From Xylocopa sonorina (Eukaryota; Arthropoda; Insecta; Hymenoptera; Apidae), in contig NW_027490467.1 in NCBI RefSeq assembly GCF_050948175.1, forward strand, positions 1 to 64,000: a stretch of 64,000 nt of DNA, in the 5' to 3' direction. Of this stretch, positions 13,001-26,019 are shown piece after piece. The position numbers and the translations under genes are program-made. Under the pieces are notes generated by a model that saw nothing but the letters and a program-made list of their open reading frames with translations, was not told where the DNA came from and ran no database searches. Position 1 is the stretch's first letter. Each line of letters opens with the position of its first letter.

Positions 13001-14239
13001 TTCTATGTTTCGAGATAAGATGTAATATTCATTGCGAAGTGTCATGTATACCTCGTATTCACTTCAAAAGAATGTAAATGCGACTATTGCTTCCTAGGAA
13101 ATAGCGTTTGCAGATGTCTACGTATCGTAGGAATAGAGTACTAATGCTTCTTAAAACGCGATATCGCATCTCACTTCTATGTTTCATGATAAGATATAAT
13201 ATTCATTGCGAAGTGTCATGTATACCTCGTATTCACTTCAAAAGAATGTAAATGCGACGTTTCCATCCTTTGGAATATCGTTTGCAGATATCTACTTATC
13301 GTAGCAAAAGGGTCCTAATGCTTCTTAAAACGAGATGTCGCGTTTCATTTCTATGTTTCGTGATATGATATAATATTCATTGCGAAATGTCATGTATACC
13401 TCGTATTCAATCCAAACGAATATAATGCGACACTTCCTTGCTAGGAAATAGCGTATTCAGATGTCTACGTATCGTAGCAATAGAGTTCTAATGCTACTTA
13501 AATCGCGATATCGCACCTCATTTCTACGTTTCGTGATAAGATGTAACATTCATTGCGAAGTGTCATGTACACTTCGTATTCACCTCAAAAGAATGTAAAT
13601 GCGACACTTCCATGCTAGGAAATAGCGTCTGCAGATGTCTACGCGTCGAGGCAATAGAGTTCGAATGCTTCTTAAAACGCGATATCGCATCTCTCTTCTA
13701 TGCTTCATGATAAGATACATTATTCATTGCGAAGTGTCATGTATACCTCGTATTCACTCCAAAAGAATGAAAATGCGACACTTCCTTGCTAGGAAATAGC
13801 GTATTCAGATGTCTACGTATCGCAGCAATAGATTTCTAATGCTACTTAAATCGCGATATCGCATCTCTTTTCTATATTTCGTGATAAGATATAATATTCA
13901 TTGCGAAGTGTCATGTATACCTCGTATTCACTTCATAAGAATGTAAATGCGACTATTGCTTGCTAGGAAATAGCGTTTGCAGATGTCTACGTATCGTAGC
14001 AATAGAGTTCTAATGCTACTTATATCGCGATATCGCATCTCATTTATATGTCTCGTGATAAGATATAATATTCATTGCGAAGTGTCATGTATACCTCGTA
14101 TTCACTTCATAAGAATGTAAATGCGACTATTGCTTGCTAGGAAATAGCGTTTGCAGATGTCTACGTATCGTAGCAATAGAGTTCTAATGCTACTTAAATC
14201 GCGATATCTCATCTCATTTATATGCTTCATCATAAGATA

Positions 14240-15500
14240 TAATGTTCATTGCGAAGTGCCATGTATACCTCGTATTCACTTCAAAAGAATGTAAGTGCCA
14301 CACATCCATGCCAGGAAATAGCGTTTGCAGATGCCTACATATCGTAGCAATAGAATTCTAATGCTACTTAAATCGCGATATCGCATGTCATTCCTATGTT
14401 TCGAGATAAGATGTAATATTCATTGCGAAGTGTCATGTGTACCTCGTATTCACTTCAAAAGAATGTAAATGCGACACTTCCATGCTAGGAAATAGATTCT
14501 GCAGATGTCTACTTGTCCAGGCAATAGAGTTCTAATGCTTCTTAAAACGCGATATCGCATCTCACATCTATGTTTCGTGATAAGATATACTATTCATTGC
14601 GAAGTGTCATGTATACCTCGTATTCACTTCAAAAGAATGTAAATGCGACTATTGCCTGCTAGGAAATAGCGTTTGCAGATGTCTACGTATCGTAGCAATA
14701 GAGTACTAATGCTACTTAAATCGCGATGTCGCATCTCATTTATATGTTTCGTGATAAGATATAATATTCATTGCCAAGTGTCATGTATACCTCGTATTCA
14801 CTTCAAAAGAATGTAAGTGCGACAACTCCATGCTAGGAAATGGCGTTTGCAGATGTCTCCGCATCGCGGCCATAGAGTTCTAATGCTTCTGAAAACGCGA
14901 TATCGCATCTCTCTTCTATGTTTCATGATAAGATATAATATTCATTACGAAGTGTCATGTGTACCTCGTAGTCACTTCAAAAGAATATAAGTGCGAATAT
15001 TGCTTGCTAGAAAATAGTGTCTGCAGATGTCTACGTGTCGAGGCAGTAGAGTTCTGATGCTTCTTAAAACGCGATATGGCATCTCACTTCTATGTTTCGT
15101 GATAAGATATAATATTCATTGCGAAGTGTCATGAATACCTCGTATTCACTTCAAAAGAATGTAAGTGCCACACATCCATGCCAGGAAATAGCGTTTGCAG
15201 ATGCCTACATATCGTAGCAATAGAATTCTAATGCTACTTAAATCGCGATATCGCATGTCATTCCTATGTTTCGAGATAAGATGTAATATTCATTGCGAAG
15301 TGTCATGTGTACCTCGTATTCACTTCAAAAGAATGTAAATGCGACACTTCCATGCTAGGAAATAGATTCTGCAGATGTCTACTTGTCCAGGCAATAGAGT
15401 TCTAATGCTTCTTAAAACGCGATATCGCATCTCACATCTATGTTTCGTGATAAGATATACTATTCATTGCGAAGTGTCATGTATACCTCGTATTCACTCC
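14240..15500 (-). repeat. 870-bp, 5-monomer higher-order repeat, partial two copies
   Basis: GTAAGTGCCACACATCCATG occurs at 14,291 and 15,161, exactly 870 bases apart. It is followed in both places by the same GATGCCTACATATCGTAGC, CATTCCTATGTTTCGAG and CTACTTGTCCAGGC variants. The second copy runs to about 15,500 and then diverges. A related block with the same variants is found at 46,650-47,560. Confidence 0.8.
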
Positions 15501-17659
15501 AAAAGAATGTAAATGCGACACTTCCTTGCTAAGAATTCGCGTATTCAGAAGTCTACGTATCGTAGCAATAGATTTCTAATGCTACTTAAATCGCGATATC
15601 GCATCTCTTTTCTATATTTCGTGATAAGATATAATATTCATTGCGAAGTGTCATGTATACCTCGTACTCAATTCATAAGAATGTAAATGCGACTATTGCT
15701 TGCTAGAAAATAGCGTTTGCAGGTGTCTACGTATCGTAGCAATAGAGTTCTAATGGTACTTAAATCGCGATATCGCATCTCATTTCTACGTTTCGTGATA
15801 AGATGTAATATTCATCGCGAAGTCTCATGTACACCTCGTATTCACTTCAAAAGAATGTAAATGCGACACTTCCATGCTAGGAAATAGCGTCTGCAGATGT
15901 CTACGCGTCGAGGCAATAGAGTTCTAGTGCTTCTTCAAACGCTATATCGCATCTCATTTCTATGTTTCGAGATAAGATGTATTATTCATTGCGAAATGTC
16001 ATGTATACCTCGTATTCGCTTCAAAAGAATGTAAATGCGACTATTGCTTCCTAGGAAATAGCGTTTGCAGATGTCCACGTATCGTAGGAATAGGGTTCTA
16101 ATGATTCTTAAAACGCGATATCGCATCTCTCTTCTATGTTTCGTGATAAGATATAATATTCATTGCGAAGTGTCATGTATACCTCGTATTCACTTCAAAA
16201 GAATGTAAATGCGACGTTTCCATCCTTGGGAATATCGTTTGCAGATGTCTACGTATCGTAGCAATAGGATTCTAATGCTTCTTAAAACGAGATGTCGCAC
16301 TTCATTTCAATGCTTCGTGATAAGATATAATATTCATTGCGAAGCGTCATGTATACCTCGTATTCACTTCAAAAGAATGTAAATGCGACTATTGCTTGCT
16401 AGGAAATATCGTTTGCAGATGTCTACGTATCGTAGCAATAGAGATCTAATGCTACTTAAATAGCGATATCGCATCTCATTTCTATGTTTCGTGATAAGAT
16501 GTAATATTCATTGCGAAGTGTCATGTACACCTCGTATTCACTTCAAAAGAATATAAATGCTACACTTCCATGCTTGGAAATAGAGTCTGCAGCTGTCTAC
16601 GTGTCGAGGCAATAGAGTTCTAATGCTTCTTAAAACGCGATATCGCATCTCACATTTATGCTTCATCATAAGATATAATATTCATTGCGAAATGTCATGT
16701 ATACCTCGTATTCACTCCAAACGAATGTAAATGCGACTATTGCTTGCTAGGAAATAGCGTATTCAGATGTCTACGTATCGTAGGCATAGATTTCTAATGC
16801 TTCTTAAAACGCGATATCGCATCTCACTTCTATGTTTCGTGATAAGATATAATATTCATTGCGAAGTGTCATGTATACCTCGTATTCACTTCAAAAGAAT
16901 GTAAATGCGACGTTTCCATCCTTGGGAATATCGTTTGCAGATGTCTACTTATCGTAGCAAAAGGGTCCTAATGTTTCTTAAAACGAGATGTCGCATTTCA
17001 TTTCAATGTTTCGTGATAGGATATAATATTCATTGCGAAGTGCCATGTATACCTCGTATTCACTTCAAAAGAATGTAAATGCGACACTTCCTTGCTAGGA
17101 AATAGCGTATTCAGATGTCTACGTATCGTAGCAATAGAGTTCTAATGCGACTTAAATCGCGATATCGCATCTCATTTCTACGTTTCGTGATAAGATGTAA
17201 CATTCATTGCGAAGTGTCATGTACACTTCGTATTCGCTTCAAAAGAATGTAAACGCGACACTTCCATGCTAGGAAATAGCGTCTGCAGATGTCTACGCGT
17301 CGAGGCAATAGAGTTCTAATGCTTCTTCAAACGCTATATCGCATCTCATTTCTATGTTTCGAGATAAGATGTAATATTCATTGCGAAGTGTCATGTATAC
17401 CTTGTATTCACTTCAGAAGATTGTAAATGCGACGTTTCTATCCTTGCGAATATCGTTTGCAGATGTCTACGTATCGTAGCAATAGGATTCTAATGCTTCT
17501 TAAAACGAGATGTCGCATCTCATTTCTATGTTTCATGACAAGATATAATATTCATTGCGAAGTGTCATGTTTTCCTCGGATTCACTTCAAAAGAATGTAA
17601 ATGCGGTACTTCCTTCATAGGAAATAGCGTTTGCAGATGTCTACGTATCGTAGCAATAG

Positions 17660-19070
17660 AGTTCTAGTGTTTCTTATACCGCGATACCGCATCTCACTCC
17701 TATGTTTCATGATAAGGTATATTATTCATTGCGAAGTGCCATGTATACCTCCCATTCACTTCAAAGGAATATAAATGCGACACTTCTTTGCTAGGAATTA
17801 TCGTTTCCAGATGTCTACGTATCGAAACAATAGAGTTATAATGCTTCTTAAAACGAGTTGTCGCATCTCATTTCTCTGTTTCATGATAAGATATAATATT
17901 CATTGCGAAGTGACCTGTATACCTCGTATTCACTTCAAAAGAATGAAAATGCGACACTTCCATGCTAGGAAGTAGCTTTTGCAGATGTCTACGTATCGTA
18001 GCAATGGAGTTCTGATGCTTCTGAGAACACGATATCGCATCTCGCATCAATGTTTCATGATAAGATATAATATTCATTGCGATTTCTCATATATACCTCG
18101 TATTCGCTTCAAAAGAATGTAAGTGCGACACTTCCTTGCTAGGAAATAGCGTTCCCAGCTGTCTACGTATCGAAGCAGTAGAGTTCTAATGCTTCTATAA
18201 ACGGGATATCGCATCTCATTTCTATGTTTCATGATAAGATATAACATTCATTGCGAAGTGTCACGTATACCACGTATTCACTTCAAATAAATGTAAATGC
18301 GTCACTTCCTTACTAGGAAATAGCGACTGCAGATGTCTCCGTATCGAAGCAACAGAGTTCTAATGCTACTTAAATCGCGATATCGCATCTCTTTTCTATA
18401 TTTCGTGATAAGATATAATATTCATTGCGATGTGTCATGTATACCCCGTATTCACTTCATAAGAATGTAAATGCTACTATTGCTTGCTAGGAAATAGCGT
18501 TTGCAGATGTCTACGTATCGTAGCAATAGAGTTCTAATGCTACTTAAATCGCGATATCGCATCTCATTTCTACGTTTCGTGATAAGATGTAATATTCATT
18601 GCGAAGTGTCATGTATACCTTGTATTCACTTCAAAAGATTGTAAATGCGACGTTTCTATCCTTGCGAATATCGTTTGCAGATGTCTACGTATCGTAGCAA
18701 TAGGATTCTAATGCTTCTTAAAACGAGATGTCGCATCTCATTTCTATGTTTCGTGATAAGATGTAATATTCATTGCGAAGTGTCATGTACACCTCGTATT
18801 CACTTCAAAAGAATGTAAATGCGACACTTCCATGCTAGGAAATAGCGTCTGCAGATGTCTACGCGTCGAGGCAATAGAGTTCTAATGCTTCTTCAAACGC
18901 TATATCGCATCTCATTTCTATGTTTCGAGATAAGATGTAATATTCATTGCGAAGTGTCATGTATACCTCGTATTCACTTCAAAAGAATGTAAATGCGACT
19001 ATTGCTTCCTAGGAAATAGCGTTTGCAGATGTCTACGTATCGCAGGAATAGAGTTCTAATGCTTCTTAAA
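17660..19070 (-). repeat. Spaced duplicate segment, member 2 of 3
   Basis: Close copy of 11,395-13,000 displaced by 6,263 bases, lacking one monomer relative to it near 18,520. Upstream of 17,660 it additionally shares the CATGTTTTCCTCGGATTC and GCGGTACTTCCTTCATAGG variants with 45,750-45,870, so the third member is more closely related to this one at its left end. Confidence 0.8.
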
Positions 19071-19680
19071 ACGCGATATCGCATCTCACTTCTATGTTTG
19101 ATGATAAAATACAATATTCATTGCGAAGTGTCATGTATACCTCGTATTCACTTCAAAAGAATGTAAATGCGACACTTCCATGCTAGGAAATAGCGTATTC
19201 AGATGTCTACGTATCGTAGCAATAGAGTTCTAATGCTACTTATATCGCGATATCGCATCTCATTTATATGTTTCGTGATAAGATATAATATTCATTGCGA
19301 ATTGTCATGTATACCTCGTATTCATTTCAAAAGAATGTAAATGCGACACTTCCTTGCTAGGAAATATTGTTTGCAGATGTCTATGTATCTTAGCAATAGA
19401 GCTCTAAAGCTTCTTAAAACGCGACACCGCATCTCATTTCTGTGTTTCGTGATAGGATGTAATATTCTTTGCGAAGTATTATGTGTACATCGTCTGCACT
19501 TCACAAGAATGTAAATGCCACACTTCCTTGCTAGGAAATAGCGCTACTAGATGTCTACGTATCGAAGTGATAGAGTTCTAATGCTTCTTAAAACGCGATA
19601 TCGCATCTTAATTATATGTTTCTCGATAAGATATAATTTTCATTGCGAAGTGTTATGTATTCCTCGTCCACACTTCAAAT

Positions 19681-21749
19681 GAATGTAAATGCCACACGTC
19701 CTTGCTAGGAAATAACGTTTCCAGATGTCAACGTATCTAAGCAATAGGGTTCTAATGCTTCTATATCTAATTTCATTGCGAAGTGTTATGTATACCTCGT
19801 CAACACTTCGAGCGAATGTAATTGCCACACTTACTTTCTAGGCAATAGCGCTTCCAGATGTCTACGTACAGAAGCAATAGTGTTATAATTCTTCTTAAAA
19901 CGCGATATCGCATCTCATTTCAGTTTTATGATAAGATATAGAATTCATTGCGAAATCTGATGTATATCTCGTCTATACGTCAAAAGACTGTAATGCCACA
20001 CTTCCATGCTAGGAGATAGCGTTTCCAGATCTCTACGTATTGAAGCAATTGTGTTCTAATGCTTTTTAAAACGCGATATAGCGTCTGATTTCTGTTTCAC
20101 GGTATGATATAATATTCATTGCGAAGTGATATGTATAGCTCGCCTGCAGTTCAAAAGAATTTAAATGCGACACTTCCTTGATAGGATGTGCGTTTCCAGG
20201 TGTCTACGTATCGAAGCCACAGAGTTGTAATGCATATTAAAACGCGATAACGCATCTCACTCCTATGTTTCATGGTAAGATACAATATTCATTGCGAAGT
20301 GTTATGTATACCTCGTCTACACTTCAAATGTATGTAAATGCCTCACATTCTTGCTAGGAAATAGTGTTTCCAGATGTCTACGTATCTAAGCAAGTGAGTT
20401 CTAATGCTTCTGTAAACACGATATCGCATTTCATTTCTATGTTTCCTGATAAGATATCATATTCATTGCGAAGTGTTAAGTATACCTCGTCTACACTTCA
20501 AAGGGATGCAAAATACCACACTTCCTCGCTAGGAAGTAGCGTTTCCAGATGTCTAGGTATCGAAGCAATAGAAATCTAGTGCTTCTTAAAATGCTATAAC
20601 GCATTTCAATTCTATGTTTCACGATAGGATATAATATTCATTACGAAATGTTATGTATACCTCGTCTTATCTTCTAAAGAATGTAAATGCAACACTTCCT
20701 CGCTAGGAAATAGCGTTTCCAGGTCTTTACGAATCTTAACAATAGGGATCGAATTCTTCTTAAAACGCGATATCGCATCTCATTCCTATTTTCCATGATA
20801 AGATATAATAATCATTGCGAAGTGTTATGCGAACCTCGTCTACACTTCAAAAGAATGTAAATGCCACACATCCTTGCTAGTAATTGCGTTTCCAGATATC
20901 TACGTATCGAAGCAACAGATTTCTAATGCTTCTTAAAAGGCGATATCGCTTCTCGCTTTTACCTTTCATGATGTCATTTAATATTCATTGCGAAGTATTA
21001 TGCACACCTCGTCTACGTTTCAAAAGAATGTAAACGCCACACTTCGTTGCTAGGAAATAGCGATTCCAGATGTCTACGTATCGAAGCATTAGGATTCTAA
21101 TGCTTCTTAAAACGCGATATGGCAACTTATTTCTATGTTTCGTGATAAGATATAATATTCATTGCGAAGTGTTGTCTATACCTCCATGCACTTCAAAAGA
21201 ATGTAAATGCGACACTTTCTTGCTAGGAAATAGCGTTTCCAGATGTCTACGTAACGAAGCAATAGAGTACTGATGCTACTGAAAATGCGATATCGCATCT
21301 CATTTCTATGTTTCATGATAATATATAATATTCACCGCGAAGTGTTAGGTATACCTCGCCTACACTTCAAAAGAATGTAAATGCATCACTTCCTTGCTAC
21401 GGAATATCGTTTCTATATCTGAAGGTTTGGAAGCAATAGAGTTCTAATGCTTCGTAAAACGCGGCTGCGCATCTTACTTCTATATTTCATGATAAGATGT
21501 ACTAGTCATGGCATCGCATTATGTTTATCTGCTTCTGCACATGAATTGAGTGTAAACCCTACAATTTCTTGCCCGGGGATAGCGTTTCTAGATGTCCAGG
21601 TGCCGAAGCATTTAATTTATCATGCTTCATGCACCGCAATATCATATAAACCGCATTTCATATAAACAGTTCAAAGTAAGTTAGAAGGTTGTAAAGCTCT
21701 ATGCATCGCATTATGCTTATCTGCTTCTGTGATTTATAATGCTCTGCGA
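19681..21749 (-). repeat. Spacer-proximal edge-type satellite, copy 1 of the ~34-kb-spaced duplication
   Basis: From GAATGTAAATGCCACACGTC at 19,681 onward the sequence is matched almost base for base from 53,861, at an offset of 34,180 then 34,179. The monomers are edge-type, with CCTCGTCTACACTTC and CGTTTCCAGATG. One at about 19,760-19,790 is truncated: CTTCTATATCTAATTTCATT lacks the usual GCGATATCGC section. Both duplicates carry the same truncation, so it predates the duplication. The last ~270 bases are very degraded and contain two TTATCTGCTTCTG motifs. Confidence 0.9.
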
Positions 21750-22341
21750 TGTGAGAAGGTCCTCAACCATCCTTAACCCCCTAAAGGGAATTGAAAAGTC
21801 CAGCGGCCTTGCAGGTGGGCCATGGGAGCGCGGCGCGCGAGGCGCTACGCAATTTAAATGATCAGGAGGATCCCCTCAGGGACACCCAAGAAGGCGAGAA
21901 GAGGAAATCGCCGAAGTCCACTGATCGGTGGACCCGAACAATACCGAAGCCTACAGCCCACTCCACCAAGGAGCCCCGAGGAGGATCCAGGAGACCCGAG
22001 GACCACCAGCGAATTCAAGGAACCTGAAGAAGAGAACGTGAGAGCTTATTCGCTAAAGCGTCCCATTTCTTGAGTCGCATATTCTATATTGTATCTTATA
22101 TCGTGAAGCGAGTTACGATAACCGGTAATTCACGACGTGTTGCGTAGTTTCCCGTAACCCTTGTTAGTTAAACCCACGCCGATACCATAAATAAACATGC
22201 CGTGACTTCAGTATCTCGCGATCTGAGTGTGTGTACTTGGCTAGTCATAGTCGAGAGGAGGAGCATTTCGAAGTTTCAAGGGTTGTTCCGCCCCAGGGTT
22301 CCCGGGGTCGTGTAGTCTATCCCTTTGCTACTTTCTGAGCA
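21750..22341 (+). mobile_element. Putative LTR (592 bp) of a retrotransposon, spacer copy 1
   Basis: The spacer begins abruptly with TGTGAGAAGGTCCTCAACC, and 592 bases later TTTCTGAGCA is followed by GC and TGGCGCCCAAGAAAAG. That is the arrangement of an LTR (TG...CA) followed by a tRNA primer-binding site. The TGGCGCC start is typical of several retroelement primer sites. A TATA-like AT-rich patch near 22,080-22,105 and an AATAAA at about 22,190 fit U3/R signals. The first half is GC-rich, unlike the neighbouring DNA. The short open frames in it are not conserved genes that I recognise. No gag or pol coding follows, so at most this is a remnant; the class is inferred from structure only. Confidence 0.45.
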
Positions 22342-23941
22342 GCTGGCGCCCAAGAAAAGTTGTACGTGAGTGGATACCTTGGAACGATAGATCGCTTTAG
22401 ATTAAAGTACGTTTTACACCTTAAAGCATTTAGATAATTAACCCCTTCGAGCTTCCCTGACTTACTATATATAGGTTTCCGTCACAACTAATAGGAACCA
22501 TCACTTTACATAGATATATAGAACACACATAGTTTTAAACGTAGAACTGAGAATTTGAGAACTTACTTTGAAACGTTAGTAGTGAGGAATTCCATCGGAT
22601 TTCATAGAAATTCAGAACTTACTTGCTATGAAACATAGGCAGATAAGGGCCATCGCGTTGCTTAGAACTTTAGAACTTGCTTACTTCAACAAAGATTTCT
22701 ATTGGCGTCCGTTCTTTTAGAAGAGTTTTTGATAAACCACATACTTTTCACGCTTCTGATATCTTCGAAAGTTCGCGAGATGTAATCGTTTAAGTTTTAA
22801 AATGATTACTTAGTGTGGATTATTATTTAGTAACTCGCTCATAAACGAGTCTGCATAGGATATAATCCATAAGTTTTTAAGCCTGGAATTTATGCAGTTA
22901 TTTGTTATTCACTTATTGCTCAAGCGACAAAGATTCTGACCACTTCAAAATGGGTGACTTTCATCAATTTTCTTAAAAATTGAAATACTGCCCAACTGCT
23001 TGCATTAAAGACTGTAATTAAAGCTTTCAAAACATTTTACCTCTTATAGATGAATTCTGGAATTGAAATTGAGTGTTTGACTTTTCTAACTCCTGTTTAG
23101 ACATCTTTCTATTGGAATGTTCAAGTATTTTTCATATTCGTAATTATTAAAAATGTTTTACTTGATCCTTTAATTTAATATTTAGAATTTTCTGAGAAAT
23201 ATTTTTTATCGTAATGAACTATATAATTGCAATTATAATTCTTTATGAAATAATAATAACAGACAGGTATGAATCCATTCTTGTAGTTTTGTCAAGAGTA
23301 TTTAATCTTACTATCTAAAATGAAACATTGAGATCTGTTTACAATCTAATGGAATTTAATTACCTTTTGATTCAAATTCACAATGATAATCTTCCATAGT
23401 TCAACAATTTTGTGAGCTGTCCTCAGGAATCCGCAGCTCAGTACTTATAAAATGAACGACACAAAGAACAGCCTAACCAAACGTATTCGAACCGATTTTT
23501 CAATACTAATCTTATCATGTTTAATTTATGCTGCAAACTATTGAAATGCCCTTCGAAAAGTGTTTATTCACAGTGAAGTAAACGGTAAATGTTACGCCTT
23601 CCAACAATGTTTACAATACGTATGTTTCACTTCCTATCAAAACCGTGAGTATTATCGCCTTTCTTTACTTTTTGTAACCTTCAATGCCTTCATGTTACAG
23701 ATCGTTAAACTTGCTTTAAAATGCTCTATCGTATTACGGAAGAATGGATATACCAATTCATTTTAAAAAATGAAGGTAACCTTCATATGTCCAACATAAC
23801 TCCACTTACAAAAAAACTATTTTCATCAACGGATGGGCCCTTTGTACTATGCAATTTTATATTAGCAAAAACTTCTATGAAACTTATAGTTCCGTGTATA
23901 TCTGAGGTGCTAATTATTACTGCCCCACCCTGTATATTGTT

Positions 23942-24163
23942 ATGGATGTGTCCAACAAGGCAACGATGAACAGAGTTAAATTTAATATTATGATGTTTAT
24001 TATTTTACTTATAGTATATTTGTTTTTCTGGAATTTTGCCAAAAAACAATGTTCACGATGTCGACAGATGAATATATTTGCCTTAGAATTACAAGAGCCA
24101 ACAATTTTGAAAGTAGAATATTTCGTTAGTTCGCTAACGGAATCATTGCAAACGTTAAGTAAA
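23942..24163 (+). CDS. Possible exon encoding an N-terminal membrane anchor, spacer copy 1
   Basis: An open frame from ATG at 23,942 (an internal ATG lies nine codons in) has a short polar N-terminus. A strongly hydrophobic run follows at about residues 15-31 (NIMMFIILLIVYLFFW), then a basic CSRC stretch and a polar segment ending in TLSK. This looks like a type II membrane anchor. At 24,164 a GTGCGT sequence could be a splice donor; reading on instead gives a stop at 24,205 (87 residues in all). The protein sequence is identical in the copy at 58,121. I do not recognise the family. It could equally be chance or a decayed gene fragment carried into heterochromatin. Confidence 0.25.
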
Positions 24164-24303
24164 GTGCGTACCTTTCAAAACAGTCAGACGCAAATTACGA
24201 TATAACGTTTCCAAGAAATGGTACGTGCCACTGTTTTTTAATTTCCGTTTATTTAATCAAAGGAAATTTAATTGATATATCCGCAAAATTTGAGGACAGA
24301 AAG

Positions 24304-24693
24304 TTATTGTAATTCTACGCAACATATATGATGGTGATAAAGGATAAGTATACGGAACTGAAAATGGAAAGTAGCGAGCAGAAAAAGAAACTGATGGAGC
24401 TACAAAGTAGATTGATACATCCGTCAAATGATAATTTTAGGTTAATAAAATCTGTTAATCAAAGAACTATTGCAAAAATCAAGTATAATCAATATTACTT
24501 CTGCTTAAAGGCTATAATAGAATTGGACCGAAATGGGTACAAAACAGGCAATTATATCTATACGTTCTATTCTATGCAAAGGCAAATATATCAAAGAGAA
24601 AAGATGTGTTACTTACCAATTACTTATATTCCTAGATATCTCACTAATTCAGGCTTCTTGTCTTGCAGAACTAATCATTCATTTAACATGTAA
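24304..24693 (+). pseudogene. Possible second exon, coiled-coil-like, with in-frame stop (copy 1)
   Basis: After a candidate acceptor (AG before 24,304) an open frame encodes a charged, helix-like stretch (KDKYTELKMESSEQKKKLM and onward), followed by a lysine/isoleucine/tyrosine-rich tail ending at 24,693. Joined in phase to the preceding membrane-anchor exon across a 140-base intron-like gap, it would extend that protein. In this copy the codon at 24,310-24,312 is TAA, where copy 2 has TCA, so the joined frame is broken here. An ATG at 24,328 would still allow 121 residues. The acceptor lacks a pyrimidine-rich tract. Family unknown; the exon model is inference. Confidence 0.22.
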
Positions 24694-26019
24694 AGGGGTC
24701 GAAGAATAGTAAAAGATTTTTATATTTCATAGCCTCACTCGATACGTCGATTGGATCACGTAAAATATCGGACATTAATTGCATCTACATCTTCAGACCT
24801 TAAATATATGATTGCAACAACATATTTAATAGCGTTTTAATAACATTTTTCTAATCGTTTATATCTATGTCTAATAAATATATATTAATCGAATAAGTTG
24901 CTTTGCCAAAGAATAAAAGAATCTGAGGCTTACAAATCGGAGCATTACATAACAAACATGCATCACATATATAACATTACATGTAACAAAAGATGAAGAC
25001 CAAAAAGATCGTACATAAGTTGAATCGACAATGCGGTCATAGAGATACAGAAACGGCAAAAATTCCAAACAATAATTTAAAAAATTCAAAAAGGGGGGAG
25101 CGAAATTCCATCTTCTTGACGATGATAAGGAACAAGTCTGGCTCATGCACTACAATATCCCAAACAGCCAGCGATTGGCACGCCAATGACAATGGATGGA
25201 ACGAATTCCGTGACAGAATTGTGCTAACAAAGTGCTCCTACTCAGCTTTCGAAATGGAATACTGTTAGTGCTGGGGCGGCATTCGTATCACGGCACATTA
25301 AAGCACCGAGATACAGCACACGGGCTACACGGCCGTGACAATGACACTATCAGCTCACCATAGCTACACGCGTGGTTGTGGCGTAGGCTGACATTTACTA
25401 ATGGGGAAGCTGTTTCCATAAAAATTATAAGCAAATATGAAAAATGACTAAACTGCGCAGTTTATTTATTTTGATTCCAAAATAGATACACCGGCACAAA
25501 ACAAAGATATAAGAACTCGATTTTATTATTTTCTATAAACTAGCTCGATAGGGCGATTTTTTTCATAAAGTCGATAATTACTTTGTCATAAAAATATATA
25601 CACTTATTTTATATATATTTTCTTCAATTTATTGTTATAAATTCATGCAATTGAGGGTTACATTAAATACGATGAGAGCATGTTTTTTCAAAAATAACAC
25701 AAGGCGAAGTTAGGGACGCAACAGCATGAATTTTTGTTTTATAAGTAATATTTTTTTTTATAAATAATATTTTTAGTCTATGATGGATTGAAAGAAATAT
25801 ATACGACTCGGTCAATAACTATAAATATAGGAAAACGACCATCAAAATGTCTATCAATAGCCATATGCTGAATATCTACTGACATCTAACGGTTCTAATT
25901 TGTATGAAAGCACAGGTTCCCCATTGCCAAATGTGATCCTGCGTCATTGCTGAGGAGATTCATGAATGGAGCGATGATACGCGTGTCACCATGGTGCTGG
26001 TGCTGCGCGATTCGCTTGT

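Larger units (their letters stand above)
7251..21749 (-). repeat. Satellite array block 2, ~174-bp monomer, reverse orientation
   Basis: About 83 monomers read as the reverse complement of block 1, with landmarks TTCCTTGCTAGGAAATAGCG, GATGTCTACGTATCGTAGC, GTTCTAATGCTTCTTAAAAC and GCGATATCGCATCTCATTTC. Most are canonical. From about 19,650 rightward they become edge-type (CCTCGTCTACACTTC, CGTTTCCAGATGTC), and from about 21,480 to 21,749 they are badly degraded before the abrupt start of the spacer. The block contains several nested duplications listed separately. No gene is supported. Confidence 0.97.

Noticed and set aside
21791..22073. Two overlapping proline/arginine-rich open frames as a gene
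   Set aside because: They lie wholly inside the putative LTR, overlap in two frames and reflect its GC-rich composition.
24871..25146. 91-codon minus-strand hydrophobic open frame in the spacer
   Set aside because: Its translation looks like translated AT-rich DNA, its end differs between the two spacers, and no motif is recognisable.
25270..25400. tRNA-like or structured RNA near a GC-richer patch of the spacer
   Set aside because: No cloverleaf with conserved A- and B-box sequences could be drawn; only short chance complementarity.
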